Of a stretch of DNA of 64,000 nt, positions 35,781 through 47,419 are shown piece after piece. How positions within the stretch are numbered: position 1 is the first letter of the stretch; every line of letters starts with the position of its first letter. The stretch is from the NCBI GenBank assembly GCA_008828725.1, contig MEHQ01002309.1, positions 548,236-612,235 of the forward strand, in the 5' to 3' direction. The stretch comes from Saccharina japonica (Eukaryota; Sar; Phaeophyceae; Laminariales; Laminariaceae). The translations under genes were made by a program, and so were the position numbers. Under the pieces are notes generated by a model that saw only the letters and a program-made list of their open reading frames with translations, searched no databases and had not been told where the DNA came from.

Positions 35781-35831
35781 GCCTGCCTTCCTGCCTGCCT
35801 GCCTGCATGCCTGCCTGCATGCCTGCATGCC
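35781..35831. repeat. CCTG microsatellite expanded in copy B
   Basis: GCCTGCCTGCCTTCCTGCCTG... with GCATGCCT variants, about 50 bases. Copy A has only about 20 bases (CTGCCTGTCTGCCTGCC near 8,846). It is intronic. Confidence 0.7.
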
Positions 35832-36883
35832 AACGAGATGTATGGATGGACTGACGGCATGTCCGAGTATCCTGCCCCCGGACTACGTTCGGCGTACACA
35901 TGTCGTACCGCAATGTTACGGGGCACAAAACAAAGCTCTATATGTCGTTTGCACCTACAATCACATTCAAAGCCACCGAAGATAAATCGAACCCCAGCAG
36001 TGAGGTACCACGGCAGTATACACGATCTAGGCGACATCGACTAAGCACCGGCCCAGCTGCATCGCAAAGGATTCGCCAACTAAATTCGCAAGAAATTCGT
36101 GTCATTGCCAACCGTCCAAGGTCCACAGTGTCCTTCGGCTTTTCTACATCGACTCGGGGCGAAGCGAGTCACGTAGTCGGGGGTGGCCTGCCGAATATGC
36201 TCACTCTATGCTCCCGAAGTTCTCAAGCAAGATGACCACGTTGTCGACCTCCTGGAGTGTGGCGTCCCCGTTGAAGGTAAGGCTGGAGCCGACGCCTACC
36301 TCGATTAGCGAGCCCGAAGGAAAGTTTTCAGTCGACGACTGCACCGACACCACACAACACAACACAACAGAACGGCGGTTTGTGGAAAGATACGATAAGC
36401 CTGCACGTTGTTTTCACGGGATTTTAGGGGAAGCCCCACAGTACGCGAGGGCGTTCGACGACGACGCCGGGCGGTGGTTCAATATAATACAGCCCCGGGA
36501 TGCGGTTTGTGGGGTGTAAAACACCGCCACGCACAAGAACAAAGCATGCAACCGAGCGTTCATCGCGGGTTGTTATAGGAAACCCTGAACGCATCGGCTT
36601 TCTCCCGACAAAAAAAACAGCGGCCTCCAGTGGGGCATCGTCGTAACCGTTACGAGAAAGTTACAGCCTCACGCACACACAGAGTCATTACCATTTCACA
36701 CGATGCCTGCCAATGCACAGCAGTGTTTAACCTTGGGGTACGAACGGCTTCTTAGCATAGCAACTTAGAAGTGTGAGAGGGGTTTTGAGGAGCCGCATCT
36801 TCGACTCATGTTCTAGTTCGGGGAACTGGGATTTCCTCGTTTTTCCCATATTTCTGCATATACGGCTCATCAGGGTGGGCTAG

Positions 36884-37153
36884 TGTAATGGTATGGGCTA
36901 GGAAGGCCGGTAATTACCTCTGTATAGGTAATTGTTCCGTTTTCGTATAACTTGGATGGCATTCGTATTCGGGGTATTTACAAGATCTGAGGGCCATATG
37001 TGAAGCCCGTCCCGAGACAGATGTCATCTGGCTCGGGGATTAATAAAGCTGCTTCTCTTCTACGCTTGACTCTACGGAAAGTGAGTAACACCAAGGGTGC
37101 TTAACAGACAACCCTGCAAGGGGATACTCTGTGTCTCACCCAGTCTTATCACA
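36884..37153 (+). mobile_element. LTR-like repeat, copy 1
   Basis: TGTAATGGTATGGGC...TCTTATCACA, matching 57,641-57,917 over its whole length. It starts TG and ends CA, and carries GGGGATTAATAAAGCTGCTT, an AATAAA signal as in an LTR R region, followed by a GAAAGTGAGTAACACC U5-like stretch. It is absent from copy A. An additional 130 bases upstream (from about 36,750, TTAGCATAGCAACTTAG) are also copy-B specific. I read it as a solo LTR or a fragment of one; clean target duplications are not seen. Confidence 0.55.
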
Positions 37154-37550
37154 GTAACTTGCGAATGGTGAATATACCGCGGCTCACATCGTTAGGTCCA
37201 AATAGGGTTTCGGGCATGTCGAACACGAGAGCGGCCCCAGGCATAATGCGGAAGGCCACGTTGATAAACCTGAGGATGAGACGAAGAAAATTTCGATGAA
37301 TGTCCATCGTGATCGAAGTGGGTGCCACTAACTCAACGAGTAATTGTGGACCCAAACAAATGGAACCAACCCTGTGTACCATCGCTGGTTGCAATTCGTT
37401 AACCCTCAGTCCTTATGTGTGTAAAAGTATCACACCAAGTACGTCATATTCTTCGTTTTGGGGGCGTCCTCTCCCTGAAACCTTCGTGGCCACAACGAAA
37501 GGCTGCTCCCAGGGCTGCCCTTGCAGAAGCTGTTCAAGTTAAACGTATAA

Positions 37551-37570
37551 TATACCTGGTACCAGGTATA
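37551..37570. repeat. 20-base perfect palindrome with CCTGGTACCAGG core
   Basis: TATACCTGGT followed by its exact complement, in an intron of copy B. One of three perfect palindromes of this word in the window. Confidence 0.65.
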
Positions 37571-38410
37571 AACAATTACGTCAGCTGTGATAATCCACGC
37601 TGGTTCGAAAAAATATATATATTTCAACTACATACAGTATCATACTGGTATTATGTATAATTATTATCATAGCCGTGACGTTAAAAACCGGTGTATGCGT
37701 TCGACTAGGCTTACGCAGGGGAGCCTATCTGGGGACCTGTACGATACCCGCGACTGGAGTAGCACACAGTAGTATTGATAGTACAGAAGTAACAAGTTGG
37801 CGTTCGCCCCCTGGATCTCCAACCAGTTTGGAACGTTACGGCTGATGTAAACAACCCGGACCAGGATCTTCCAGTTTATTATTATTCATACGTCAGCGCA
37901 ATTTTCTTGTGTAGCTCTTCGTAGTGGTGTGCAACCTGTACTATTATAGGGTACAAACACACCGTTTGGCTGCATCTACGACGCAGCCTTTTGGCGAAAC
38001 TGACAACGTTAATACTTGCACGTGATCGGGAGTACCTGGAATACCTCGGCCACAGCTATCATAGCATTTACAAGCGCCCGACTGTCTGTATTGATATCAT
38101 ATAATACCCAGCAGTATATATGCAACAAAATCGTCCGTATTCTTACTGCACGGCGCCGTCGCTTTTGATGGTGAGAGTCTCGCCTTCGATGATAATCTGC
38201 TCCACTTCCATGCTGTTCGTGTTGGCATCCAGTGCTGGGCAGTCGGTAACACCCACGCTCAGGGTAATGGTGGTGTCTCCGGTCAAGGGCGAAGGAACGT
38301 CCAGGTAGTTGTCCAGGGCATCGCAGGCCGCCCTGTTATGGTGGAGCAGAGAACAGCGGCAAACGAACAACGAGGCACATCAGCAGTGGTCAAAGGAGCG
38401 CTATATCGTG

Positions 38411-39632
38411 CGCACTACTTTTCTTTATCTTCAAACTCTATATTACGAGGTACCAGTATGTGCAACGAGTACCTGTTGTTGCTGTTGTTGCTGCGTACGT
38501 ACAGCAGGATACGCGTACACTACTCGTATACAGCAAGTATACGTAAAAAGCTCTAAAAAAGTAGAACTCTGAGGGCATTCTGCTGATTTTGTCCTATAAT
38601 TTCATCTTCAACATGTAACCCAGCAGAAGAGACCCAGGAGAAGAAGTCCAAGTACAAAGACGGATCTTGGTTTAGGCACTATTAATGATGAGCTCTACTC
38701 GTACGAGTACAGCAGTTGGCAGCAGTTGATGCACCCTGGTACCACGAGTATTGTATACCTGGTGGTATGCTCTATCTATTATATATAGTTCGTCTGATGC
38801 CCAAAAAACAACACTTTAATCAAGTGATATTTGATGCCCAATTTATCATAGCAACTTAGAGTGGAGCACATGCAAAAAAACAAAAACTCCCACACACATT
38901 CAAAACGCACGCTTTTCCCTACGCCGGCATGCCCGGCACCGTCTTCTTACGTCGCAGGTTGGCATACTGAAGTACAACTCGTATGTACGTGCGCCGTGCT
39001 TGTCGTCGTGGCCACAGCGATTCGCGGCTGCTCTACGTACGTGCGAGTATTGCAGCAGTGCGGTTGCTACTTTTAATCTTTGCTGAGATTGTATCGTTCA
39101 TCCTCGCTCTGGTCGTACTCGTATCACATGATACGTACGTCGCCTTCTGTCACCGTGCGCGACGAAAGCACCACTGCTTTAGAAACGGACGGGGTCTCTG
39201 AAGGCCCCCAAATAACACCCCCTCCTCCTCTGCTCGTGTTGAAAGCCGTCCCGAGTTCGCGAAGCTTGGTCATGTTGCATGGCCTACTTACCAGGTACCA
39301 GGGGTGGTCCTGGGGAAAACAAGCATACGTATCCTACCCCATACCAGGTACCATGTATCAGGTACTAGAGAGCACCAACAACTATCCTCAAGTCAAGCAC
39401 CGCCACCACCACCACCACCACCAGCTGAGCACCAGCAGCAGCAGACACTTGTCGATGGTGGTGGTGGTGGTGGTTGTGTTTCCTGGTTTTGGTTTTACAA
39501 CAAATCTCGATCACTCTCCGATGGCAAGAAATAAACCATTGTTCAGATTTGACATTATTGATTATGCTTGTACTCGATACAACAGGTCCGATGTCGGCTA
39601 CAGGTATTTGGGAGTTCATATAATTGATGAGG
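38411..39632. other. Mixed repeat sequence, no supported gene
   Basis: 38,465-38,620 is a diverged fragment of the M module (GTTGTTGCTGTTGTTGCTGC, AAAAAGCTCTAAAA, TTCTGCTGATTTTGTCCTATA). 39,398-39,477 pairs a CCACCA run with a TGGTGG run, able to form a hairpin. 39,556-39,632 recurs at 54,490-54,566 just before the R element. The long plus-strand frame 39,080-39,664 crosses all of these and is not credible as a protein. Confidence 0.5.
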
Positions 39633-42009
39633 CTTTATTGTGTGGTTCCGTGCTTGTGACTTGACTTGCTGACTTCGCCTCGATGCTGGCCTGCGAGGTA
39701 CACCTTCGATGTCCTATAATATATATACTTAACTACGTGGTTTATGTCTACATGAGGAGCGCTCCAGCACCTTGACCCTGCCTGCCTGCGTCAGGGCCCA
39801 TCATGCGCCCGAGGTTGTATCAACACGCTATAGCAAGCTGACGCTATCGATCTCGAGGCTGCTAGGGGCATCAGGCAGTACAACCCTTGGAGGACCGAGG
39901 GTGGGTTCTTCCGCGTCGAGATGGATGCCGCGGAATTTGAAAGATGGAAGACGGTGCAGCTGATGGGAATTGTCGACAAGCTTTATTGCGAGCGCCTCGT
40001 ACTGGTTCAACGCATCGTGCACTATGAAGCTTGGGCCGCGCGTACTGGCAGGGTTGCCGAGCTCGCGAAAGAGAAGGCTCGTCTGAACGAGGTGGATTTT
40101 CGGATCTCCTCGGCTCAGCACCAACTCAAGTGGAGGCAAGAAGTAATCCACCCGATACGGCCGTAGCAACAGCGTGCCGCCTCGATCAGACGTGAGCCGG
40201 CGCTTGTGGATCCGCTTGCTGCTCGAGGCACGAGCAACGCAGGCGAGCAGCGGCAGAAGCAGCAGCCGGAGCAGCAGCAGTCGCAGCAGCTCCAGCTGGC
40301 AGCCCTTGGGAGGGAGATGGTGAAGATGAAGAGAGAGTTGGCAATAGCGAAGCTGCGTGCCGCGAGCGAAGCCCAGCGCGCTGATTCGAAGAGGACAACG
40401 GCAGAGCAGAGGAGAAAATAAGTTGGAACGACAGTGCGGCGACAAGGGCAGGAGGCCCACGCAGGCACGTTGACCACTGCTGTAAACCATACCCGCTTTG
40501 CGCCCATCCCCAAACTCGATGAGGAAGGTACGAGAGAAGAAAAAGGAGAGAAGAAGGCAGACAGAGACGGAGAAGAACAAGCTGAGGAGCTAGGTGGAGA
40601 GCAGACCTCTCGGAGCGGCAGCAGTGCACAGTATGGGCAGGAGACCCTGCCGCAGCCGCGTCCGATTGAGAGAAGCCCCCTTGAGCCGGTTTGTTGGGTG
40701 AGCCCGGGCGGGCAAGAGAAGGTGGCTCCGTTTGCGCGCCACGTTGAAACCCACCCCGCGATGGCGAAGGAGATGCCGTCAAACGCGAAGGAGAAAGAGG
40801 TCGGAGAGATGGTTTCATGTACGAGTGGCAGGGGGTTTCTGGAGGAGGAGCATAGAGTAGGAGACCAAGCGGGCGGCGATGGGACGGGCGAGGAGCAGGA
40901 GCATCAGCCGTTGCCACCGCCGCTGCCACCACCACCGCCTCTGCCGCCGCCACCGCCCCCGCCACTCGCGGTTGGCACGCGTGCAGACCGAGAGGCGGAG
41001 TAGCGCGCCCTGGTAGTGGCGAGCCGTTTGGTACTGGCACACGGAGCCCTGTGATCATACGAGCAACGGAAGGAGGAGGAAGAGGAGGAGCAAGAAGAGG
41101 AGGAGCAGCAGCAGCAGCAGCAGCACGGGAGCAAGGAGGAGCGGGGCGGCGGCAAGCAGCACCACCTACAGCAAGGTTGTGTTTGGACCAGCATGGAAGC
41201 TGGGCCGAGGTGGGCGGTGGGCTCATGCCTCCGTTCAGCCCTGATTGAGGTATACGCTTTGTTTGAACTGCTTGATTGAGTGCTTTTTCTTGTTTGTTTT
41301 ATGATGTTTTTTTGTACGTACAGCATATGTATACGATGATGAAACTACTGCTGTTCAGATGTACTTTAGTAGGTGTGTCGTAGGATAGGCTTGTTGACCC
41401 CCTATTATTTACACTGAATACGAGTACGAGTAGTTTGTTCTGCTGTCTTGCATTTTTGACGCGGGATGGTAGACTACGTACTTGGCTTGGGGCTTGGGGA
41501 GGATGATGTATGATGCACGCATGATGGGATTGAGTATGCACGTGACGAGCACTTGACTAGCCGACATTATGTTTTGGTTGTGTGCTTTGCTTCGATGCCG
41601 TGCTCGCTTCTTCTTGAATGCTATGCTAAGTGCTGTAGTACTGCAGCACTTCTGAACTGCTACTTGATAGCGTGCATAGTACACAAATACTGGTATTATA
41701 TCGAAACCAGCAGGGCAACGTACATGAAACATGCTCAGATGGTTGTACTGCTGTATCTGCCTTGAGACTATACTGCTGTATCTGTCTTGGGATACCTCGT
41801 GATGCCAATACTATACTGCTGTTAGTATGCCAGGAATACCAGGTATATGCACGCGGTGCTTTTCATGATTTGTGAGCGTACGGTTATATACGTAAATGCG
41901 TACCGGTACCAGAGAAGAGTAGTAGCAGATATTTGCAAATGGACTCGTGCTTGTTTTTAGACGGATAAATGCCGCAGCAGTACGTAGAGATAAAATGCCC
42001 CCCCCCCCC
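39633..42009. repeat. 2.38-kb direct repeat R1
   Basis: From CTTTATTGTGTGGTTCCG to the poly-C after GATAAAATG. It is nearly identical to R2 (43,463-45,840) and to the inverted right arm. Its first 200 bases recur, more diverged, at 54,567-54,768, so the left end is that of a dispersed element. Confidence 0.85.
39834..41003 (+). pseudogene. Decayed element ORF in R1, coiled-coil and E/K/P-rich
   Basis: A single plus-strand frame runs for 389 codons with only two internal stops, TAG at 40,164 and TAA at 40,419, and ends at TAG 41,001; another TAG precedes at 39,831. The N-terminal part (from MDAAEFERWKTVQLMGIVD, 39,921) is strongly helical and looks like real protein. A Q-rich coiled coil follows, then an acidic/basic low-complexity region and a polyproline tail. 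It could be a gag- or ORF1-like structural protein of the element, but there is no zinc knuckle or enzyme motif. Two antisense frames over the same bases are also long because of GC content; I prefer the plus frame for its composition. Confidence 0.4.
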
Positions 42010-43462
42010 TCTCTCCTCCAGAAGATGACGGAATGTGCGAGAAGTGCTGTGATGTTGGACGGGGAAATATCGAAGTACGTTGATATCCTACAGGGAGTTG
42101 CCCAGGGATGTACGCTATCACCTAACCTATTCAAGGTATACATTAATGACATGATAGTAGCAGTAGAAGCAGCATCGCAGGGAGTCACGGTGGGGGAAGA
42201 TACGGTGTCGGGATTGATGTTTGCTGATGATTTCGTTTGCATATCAGAAACACCCGAAGGACTGCAGAAACAAATAGAGAAGGCAATCGAGTACACCAGG
42301 AAGTGGAGAGTGACGGCGAACGTAAAAAAGTGCGCAGTAGTTGTATGTAACGAAGATAAGGAGAGTCCGGTAACTTGTAAGTGGAAGTGGGGAGAAGATG
42401 AATTACCGATCGTAGACCAGTATACGTACCTTGGCGTAGAAATCTCAAAAGATTGCTCTTGGGATGCACACATAAATAAAATAATAGGCAAGGGTAAGGC
42501 ACACGTAGGCAAGATGGAAGCAGTCCTAACAGACTCGCACCTTGACACTAGAATTAAGAGATGTATACTGATGAATGTGATTGTACCAAAGCTAGAATAT
42601 GCAGGAGAAGTATGGGAAGGGAACGCGAAGCTCGTAAAACAGCTGGAAACAGTACAGATGACAGCAGCTAAAAAAGTACTAGGATGCTCAAGTACGACGA
42701 GTAATACAGTATTGAGAGCAGAACTGGGAATGTACCCACTTAAGACAAATAGAGACGTGCGTAAGTTGAAATGGCAATATAAAGTAAAGAACATGCCAAA
42801 TAAGAGGTTGCCAGTCATAGCCGATAAAGCTGTATGGGAGAAAGTAACCAAAGGGCGAGCTGGAATAAGGTGGGATAGCGTAGTCGAGAAAGTATGGAAG
42901 GAAATAGGAAACCAAAAAGAGACGCTGGCCATAGAGAAATTTAGCGGATACAAGACAGAAGTGAAAGAGAGGATAGAAAGAAGGGAAAGGCTAGCACTGA
43001 GAAAGAAGGTGGAAGGGGAAGAACACTTAGAGATGTACGGGGGGTTGAGAGAAGGAATAGGAATGAAAAGGTATCTGCACGGCCCAATGGACTTCGCGAA
43101 AAAGCTGAAACTGCGATTTCGTGTAGGGGACCTGGACCTGCCAGAAAGAAGAAGGAGGTATACCAGTAGCCGGGAGGAGGAGGAAGTAGAGGCACAGATG
43201 TGCCCATGTGGCAAAGCCATAGAGAGTAGAGTTCACATAGTGGGAGAATGTGAAAGGTACAAGGAGGAAAGGGATGTGCTAGAGGAGGAGATGAGGAAAA
43301 TAGACGAGTGTGACATGGAGCAGTTTGGTACACTAAATAGTAGCGAGAAAACGATCGCTATCTTAGGAGATAGATGGTGGCCACAGGCGGCGAAGCAGGA
43401 AGGGGATAAGATTAGCAAAAGGTTTCTCTGTAATATATGGAAACAACGTAATGAGCGCCCAA
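42010..43462 (+). CDS. LINE reverse transcriptase fragment, truncated at both ends
   Basis: The open frame starts inside R1 at 41,947, but element sequence begins after the poly-C at about 42,010. It shows the conserved block GVAQGCTLSPNLFKVYINDM, the catalytic box MFADDF (bases 42,217-42,234; the two aspartates are the polymerase metal ligands), the thumb-side YLGVEISKD region, and a C-terminal CPCG...HIVGEC cysteine/histidine cluster (about 43,201-43,251). This order is that of non-LTR retrotransposon ORF2. The endonuclease and the first RT motifs are missing, and the protein is cut after KQRNERP, where R2 begins in frame and adds LLCGSVLVT and a stop. There is no poly-A tail or target duplication, so this is a rearranged fragment and not a fresh insertion. 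Confidence 0.85.
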
Positions 43463-45840
43463 CTTTATTGTGTGGTTCCGTGCTTGTGACTTGACTTGCT
43501 GACTTCGCCTCGATGCTGGCCTGCGAGGTACACCTTCGATGTCCTATAATATATATACTTAACTACGTGGTTTATGTCTACATGAGGAGCGCTCCAGCAC
43601 CTTGACCCTGCCTGCCTGCGTCAGGGCCCATCATGCGCCCGAGGTTGTATCAACACGCTATAGCAAGCTGACGCTATCGATCTCGAGGCTGCTAGGGGCA
43701 TCAGGCAGTACAACCCTTGGAGGACCGAGGGTGGGTTCTTCCGCGTCGAGATGGATGCCGCGGAATTTGAAAGATGGAAGACGGTGCAGCTGATGGGAAT
43801 TGTCGACAAGCTTTATTGCGAGCGCCTCGTACTGGTTCAACGCATCGTGCACTATGAAGCTTGGGCCGCGCGTACTGGCAGGGTTGCCGAGCTCGCGAAA
43901 GAGAAGGCTCGTCTGAACGAGGTGGATTTTCGGATCTCCTCGGCTCAGCACCAACTCAAGTGGAGGCAAGAAGTAATCCACCCGATACGGCCGTAGCAAC
44001 AGCGTGCCGCCTCGATCAGACGTGAGCCGGCGCTTGTGGATCCGCTTGCTGCTCGAGGCACGAGCAACGCAGGCGAGCAGCGGCAGAAGCAGCAGCCGGA
44101 GCAGCAGCAGTCGCAGCAGCTCCAGCTGGCAGCCCTTGGGAGGGAGATGGTGAAGATGAAGAGAGAGTTGGCAATAGCGAAGCTGCGTGCCGCGAGCGAA
44201 GCCCAGCGCGCTGATTCGAAGAGGACAACGGCAGAGCAGAGGAGAAAATAAGTTGGAACGACAGTGCGGCGACAAGGGCAGAAGGCCCACGCAGGCACGT
44301 TGACCACTGCTGTAAACCATACCCGCTTTGCGCCCATCCCCAAACTCGATGAGGAAGGTACGAGAGAAGAAAAAGGAGAGAAGAAGGCAGACAGAGACGG
44401 AGAAGAACAAGCTGAGGAGCTAGGTGGAGAGCAGACCTCTCGGAGCGGCAGCAGTGCACAGTATGGGCAGGAGACCCTGCCGCAGCCGCGTCCGATTGAG
44501 AGAAGCCCCCTTGAGCCGGTTTGTTGGGTGAGCCCGGGCGGGCAAGAGAAGGTGGCTCCGTTTGCGCGCCACGTTGAAACCCACCCCGCGATGGCGAAGG
44601 AGATGCCGTCAAACGCGAAGGAGAAAGAGGTCGGAGAGATGGTTTCATGTACGAGTGGCAGGGGGTTTCTGGAGGAGGAGCATAGAGTAGGAGACCAAGC
44701 GGGCGGCGATGGGACGGGCGAGGAGCAGGAGCATCAGCCGTTGCCACCGCCGCTGCCACCACCACCGCCTCTGCCGCCGCCACCGCCCCCGCCACTCGCG
44801 GTTGGCACGCGTGCAGACCGAGAGGCGGAGTAGCGCGCCCTGGTAGTGGCGAGCCGTTTGGTACTGGCACACGGAGCCCTGTGATCATACGAGCAACGGA
44901 AGGAGGAGGAAGAGGAGGAGCAAGAAGAGGAGGAGCAGCAGCAGCAGCAGCAGCACGGGAGCAAGGAGGAGCGGGGCGGCGGCAAGCAGCACCACCTACA
45001 GCAAGGTTGTGTTTGGACCAGCATGGAAGCTGGGCCGAGGTGGGCGGTGGGCTCATGCCTCCGTTCAGCCCTGATTGAGGTATACGCTTTGTTTGAACTG
45101 CTTGATTGAGTGCTTTTTCTTGTTTGTTTTATGATGTTTTTTTGTACGTACAGCATATGTATACGATGATGAAACTACTGCTGTTCAGATGTACTTTAGT
45201 AGGTGTGTCGTAGGATAGGCTTGTTGACCCCCTATTATTTACACTGAATACGAGTACGAGTAGTTTGTTCTGCTGTCTTGCATTTTTGACGCGGGATGGT
45301 AGACTACGTACTTGGCTTGGGGCTTGGGGAGGATGATGTATGATGCACGCATGATGGGATTGAGTATGCACGTGACGAGCACTTGACTAGCCGACATTAT
45401 GTTTTGGTTGTGTGCTTTGCTTCGATGCCGTGCTCGCTTCTTCTTGAATGCTATGCTAAGTGCTGTAGTACTGCAGCACTTATGAATTGCTACTTGATAG
45501 CGTGCATAGTACACAATATACTGGTATTATATCGAAACCAGTAGGGCAACGTACATGAAACACGCTCAGATGGTTGTACTGCTGTATCTGCCTTGAGACT
45601 ATACTGCTGTATCTGTCTTGGGATACCTCGTGATGCCAATACTATACTGCTGTTAGTATGCCAGGAATACCAGGTATATGCACGCGGTGCTTTTCATGAT
45701 TTGTGAGCGTACGGTTATATACGTAAATGCGTACCGGTACCAGAGAAGAGTAGTAGCAGATATTTGCAAATGGACTCGTGCTTGTTTTTAGACGGATAAA
45801 TGCCGCAGCAGTACGTAGAGATAAAATGCCCCCCCCCCCC
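43463..45840. repeat. 2.38-kb direct repeat R2
   Basis: Same as R1 apart from a few substitutions and a 1-base indel near 45,517. It carries the second copy of the decayed ORF (43,664-44,833, same internal stops). Unlike R1, it continues past the poly-C into CCCT repeats. Confidence 0.85.
43664..44833 (+). pseudogene. Decayed element ORF in R2
   Basis: Second copy of the ORF at 39,834-41,003, with the same stops at TAG 43,994 and TAA 44,249 and one E-to-K difference in the third segment. A third copy lies inverted at about 52,412-53,581. Confidence 0.4.
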
Positions 45841-45886
45841 TCCCCTCCCCTCCTCCCCTCCCTCCCTCCCTCTGTACCCAAAATAT
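45829..45886. repeat. Poly-C and CCCT microsatellite
   Basis: A run of C followed by TCCCCTCCCC and CCCTCCCT units. A second CCCT tract is at 46,263-46,292. Both have GGGA counterparts in the right arm (50,953-50,983 and 51,373-51,412). Lengths differ between arms. Confidence 0.75.
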
Positions 45887-46559
45887 TTGGGTTGACAAAT
45901 TGGTGATAGTTGGTTGACGAGTAGTAGGATAGGGGAGCTGCAGGAAATCAAAGATTGCTGTCTGCTTTTTGTCTTGTGTACCTGATGCAAATGGTAGTGC
46001 TCTGTGTGCGGAGATCGTTATGACCGTGAAGGCCGTACATACCCCTATGCATACGTATAAGACACTGCGTTATACTAGGTATGCAGGCACGGGTACAAAG
46101 CAACTGCGAACGTACTGCTGCTCAGATAAGGTTATCATGGTTGGTACGATGTTGGAAATCCTGGGCGTTGTGATATTATATGAATATGCGATGGAATGGA
46201 GTATTGATACAGAGTGGAAATATTGTTTGGGCGATTCAGATTGACTGCTGTATGTGTGCTCTTCCGCCCTCCCTCCCTCCCTCCCTCCCTCCGTAGCGAA
46301 TCAGTTATGGGTACGAGATGGTTCTGATCATTTATTTATGTAGCACGCATGCTATGTACGTACGTGAAGCAGGAGGAGTATAAGAGGGGTAGGTGCTATA
46401 ACCACGTAATCATAGCAGTTACTCTGTGCTCTTTGTTGGCGATGTGAAATATGCACTTGCACCTGTCTGATAACGGCATTCGAATCTTGATGAATACATT
46501 GATGGGTTTTGTCTTTCCGCGCACTACTACTGGTTGATTAAAACCAAGGGTACGCGCGG

Positions 46560-46880
46560 TAAAGGTCGGGACGGGAAAATGTGGTCGGGACGGGAACGGT
46601 ACGGTACGGGAATGGGAAACCGTCAGATTTTTCGTTCCCGACCGCGATTTCCCGACCGGTACCATCGTCAGTTTCTGTTCCCGAGCTCTACCGTCCCGCG
46701 GTCATGGCCGTGTTCCCGCTCCCGACTGTTTACCATCCCACTGTCTGCCCATTCCCGACTATTCCCGTCCCGCTGTCCGCCCAGACCCGACCATTCCCAT
46801 CCCACTGTCATATAAGTGATTCCCGTCCCATCCCGACCTTGGGGCACAGCTTCTCCCATCCCGTATCTCACTATTGGGCA
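46560..46880. repeat. GGGACGGGAA-type short tandem array, block 1
   Basis: Irregular 5- to 10-base words (GGGACGGGAA, GGTACGGTAC, then TTCCCGTCCC, CCCGACC) that switch from G-rich to C-rich on the plus strand near 46,620, so the block is itself an imperfect inverted repeat. Confidence 0.7.
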
Positions 46881-47419
46881 GATATTCCCCTTCCATTTAC
46901 CACCGTTTTTTTCGTGTTCCCATCACATGACCATGGATGGATGCAAGTGTGTATACTGTTGTAGACTGGAGGAGACTGCAGATATTCGTGCGTCTACGAT
47001 TTGTTCATATTTCCGAAATATAAACAAATATTATACACACGAATATATATATATATTGATACGTACTTCCTTTTTTTTGTTCCCTCTCATTTTTTTTAAT
47101 TTAAACACGACGCTAAAAGTTCCTGTCGAGAGAGGCGATAATACGATAATAACATCCTGTGCTCCGGACTCGATACTCGGAGTATACAAAGTATGATATT
47201 CAAATGCAAACAAAGCGTGATGCTGTGTACCAGGGTACCAGGTACGTACCATACGTTTTTTTTATGTTCCTGTTTTGTCCTGTTTTACATTTTCGCGAAT
47301 GTTTTACTCGTCTATCGTATATGGCATATCAATATCTCGTAGTCACAAGTCGGTAATATAACTAATAGATAAAAGCTACAAGGAGAACACGAAGAACACT
47401 TTTGATTATTATTCGCTCT

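Larger units (their letters stand above)
30854..38332 (-). pseudogene. Pmp-like beta-helix repeat gene, copy B, damaged
   Basis: Exon counterparts in transcription order: 38147-38332, 37188-37269, 36205-36338, 35300-35365, 34740-34811, 34484-34576, 33655-33735, 33114-33194, 32598-32677, about 31685-31760, 31321-31420, 30854-30939. Ten have the same length and phase as in copy A. Two are damaged. Exon 9 is 80 bases instead of 81, with one base lost just after the acceptor (GATCTGAA where A has GAAGCTGAA), shifting the frame. After exon 10 the donor is GGGAGT where A has GTGAGT. The protein is otherwise well kept (for example VQFNNNEAGGFGGGIAV and ARFDDNTGLGNGGAVL). A local sequencing error could explain one lesion but not easily both. 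As in copy A, the 5' end is missing. Confidence 0.7.
29829..38410. repeat. Segmental duplication, copy B
   Basis: Collinear with 2671-11,210. Insertions found only here are about 240 bp at 31,913-32,152, an LTR-like repeat ending at 37,153 with 130 bp of extra sequence before it, and an expanded CCTG microsatellite at 35,781. Copy B lacks the four small elements found in copy A. Confidence 0.85.

Noticed and set aside
39080..39664. 194-codon plus-strand frame with polyhistidine and polyvaline runs
   Set aside because: It crosses a CCACCA/TGGTGG microsatellite hairpin and the boundary of a dispersed repeat; the runs are microsatellite translations.
40186..41226. 346-codon minus-strand frame in R1 (copies in R2 and the right arm)
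   Set aside because: Alanine/proline/serine low complexity in GC-rich DNA, antisense to a more protein-like frame; no motif or start context.
41811..43220. 469-codon open frame on the minus strand
   Set aside because: It lies antisense to the LINE reverse transcriptase, whose catalytic motifs are on the plus strand; the antisense openness follows from codon composition.
45969..46244. 91-codon frame next to the CCCT tracts
   Set aside because: No resemblance to any protein I know, no splice or start context, and its mirror copy is only the inverted arm.
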